Notes under the pieces: model-generated | What the model saw: only the letters and a program-made list of their open reading frames with translations | What the model was told of the DNA's origin: nothing | Databases searched by the model: none | Made by a program: the position numbers and the translations under genes | In this document: one piece after another, positions 6,145 to 6,365 of the stretch | Numbering within the stretch: the first letter of the stretch is position 1 | Layout of the letters: the number at the start of each line of letters is the position of its first letter | Assembly (NCBI GenBank): GCA_016928605.1 | Contig: JAFGKN010000797.1 | Location: 1-6,365, forward strand | Length of the DNA stretch: 6,365 nt | Direction: 5' to 3' | Origin: Planctomycetota bacterium | Lineage (GTDB): Bacteria > Planctomycetota > UBA8108

Positions 6145-6164
6145 AAAACCGGCGTTTTTCCGGT
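6145..6164 (-). terminator. Possible weak terminator of an off-window upstream gene
   Basis: On the minus strand ACCGG and CCGGT pair around a 7-base loop and are followed by TTTT (the last stem T and three more), then C. The five-base-pair stem is short. It would end transcription arriving from beyond base 6365, just before the TAGAAT candidate promoter. Confidence 0.28.
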
Positions 6165-6365
6165 CGAGGAGAGCGCTTCGGCCACCGCGCGCCGGGCTGC
6201 CGGAGGTGTCTCGGGCCCCAGCCGCTAGCCCTCTCCCCTGCTCGGCGTCGCCGCCCCCTCCGCCTCTCTTGACCTTCCGCCCCGGATGCCGGTAGATATC
6301 GGTGTCGTTTGTCCCGTGGCCGGTCACGGAGCCTCGCCCGGCCGCCGGCGGATCGTCGGGATGGC

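Larger units (their letters stand above)
6061..6365. other. Gene-free stretch upstream of the 578-residue protein
   Basis: No convincing gene is seen on either strand. The minus-strand frame leading into the 6060 gene is open across this stretch, but its translation is Gly/Arg-rich and low in complexity (KVKRGGGGGDAEQ), as expected of non-coding high-GC DNA. Apart from the ribosome-binding site, the weak hairpin and the weak -10 candidate, I see nothing here. Confidence 0.6.

Noticed and set aside
6061..6327. Extending the 578-residue protein upstream to an ATG at 6327
   Set aside because: The extra 89 residues are low-complexity and would bury the signal peptide; the start at 6060 has a strong ribosome-binding site at ideal spacing.

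Overview
This window most likely comes from a high-GC bacterium of the Planctomycetota or a lineage with similar secretome habits, probably from an environmental genome. The best clue is the C-terminus of the gene at 4324-6060. It has two dockerin/EF-hand-like repeats with the phrases 'DISDPIFVLRYLFLGG' and 'GGPPPPPPFP', which I know as a hallmark of planctomycetal secreted proteins. This lineage call is inference from recognised motifs; no marker gene is present.

Both genes lie on the minus strand and run right to left. The stretch 6061-6365 holds no convincing gene. It contains a good ribosome-binding site, a weak promoter-like hexamer and a small hairpin with a T-run that may end an upstream transcript. 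At 6060-4324 is a complete 578-residue secreted protein: a signal peptide, three diverged copies of a ~150-residue beta-rich module with a GWxFxLCH signature, and a C-terminal dockerin-like pair. After an 82-base gap with its own ribosome-binding site, a giant gene starts at 4241 and is still open at base 1, giving at least 1413 residues with the C-terminus missing.

Translated by hand, the giant gene is a secreted, multidomain cysteine peptidase of the C25 (gingipain-like) type. In order it has: signal peptide; gingipain-type propeptide; catalytic domain with the His-Cys dyad in NHVGHAD (His492) and SQSCYAGAFD (Cys522); a beta-sandwich module; a putative-Ig (He_PIG-like) module that appears to be split by a nidogen-like module; three ~98-100-residue Ig-like repeats; and the start of a Rossmann-like, glutamine-amidotransferase/ThuA-like module that runs off the window.

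The same direction and short gap suggest one transcription unit encoding two exported, modular, probably surface or extracellular proteins: one adhesive or structural, one proteolytic. That they act together is inference. The long open frames opposite these genes are high-GC codon shadows. I see no tRNA, rRNA, CRISPR array or mobile element.
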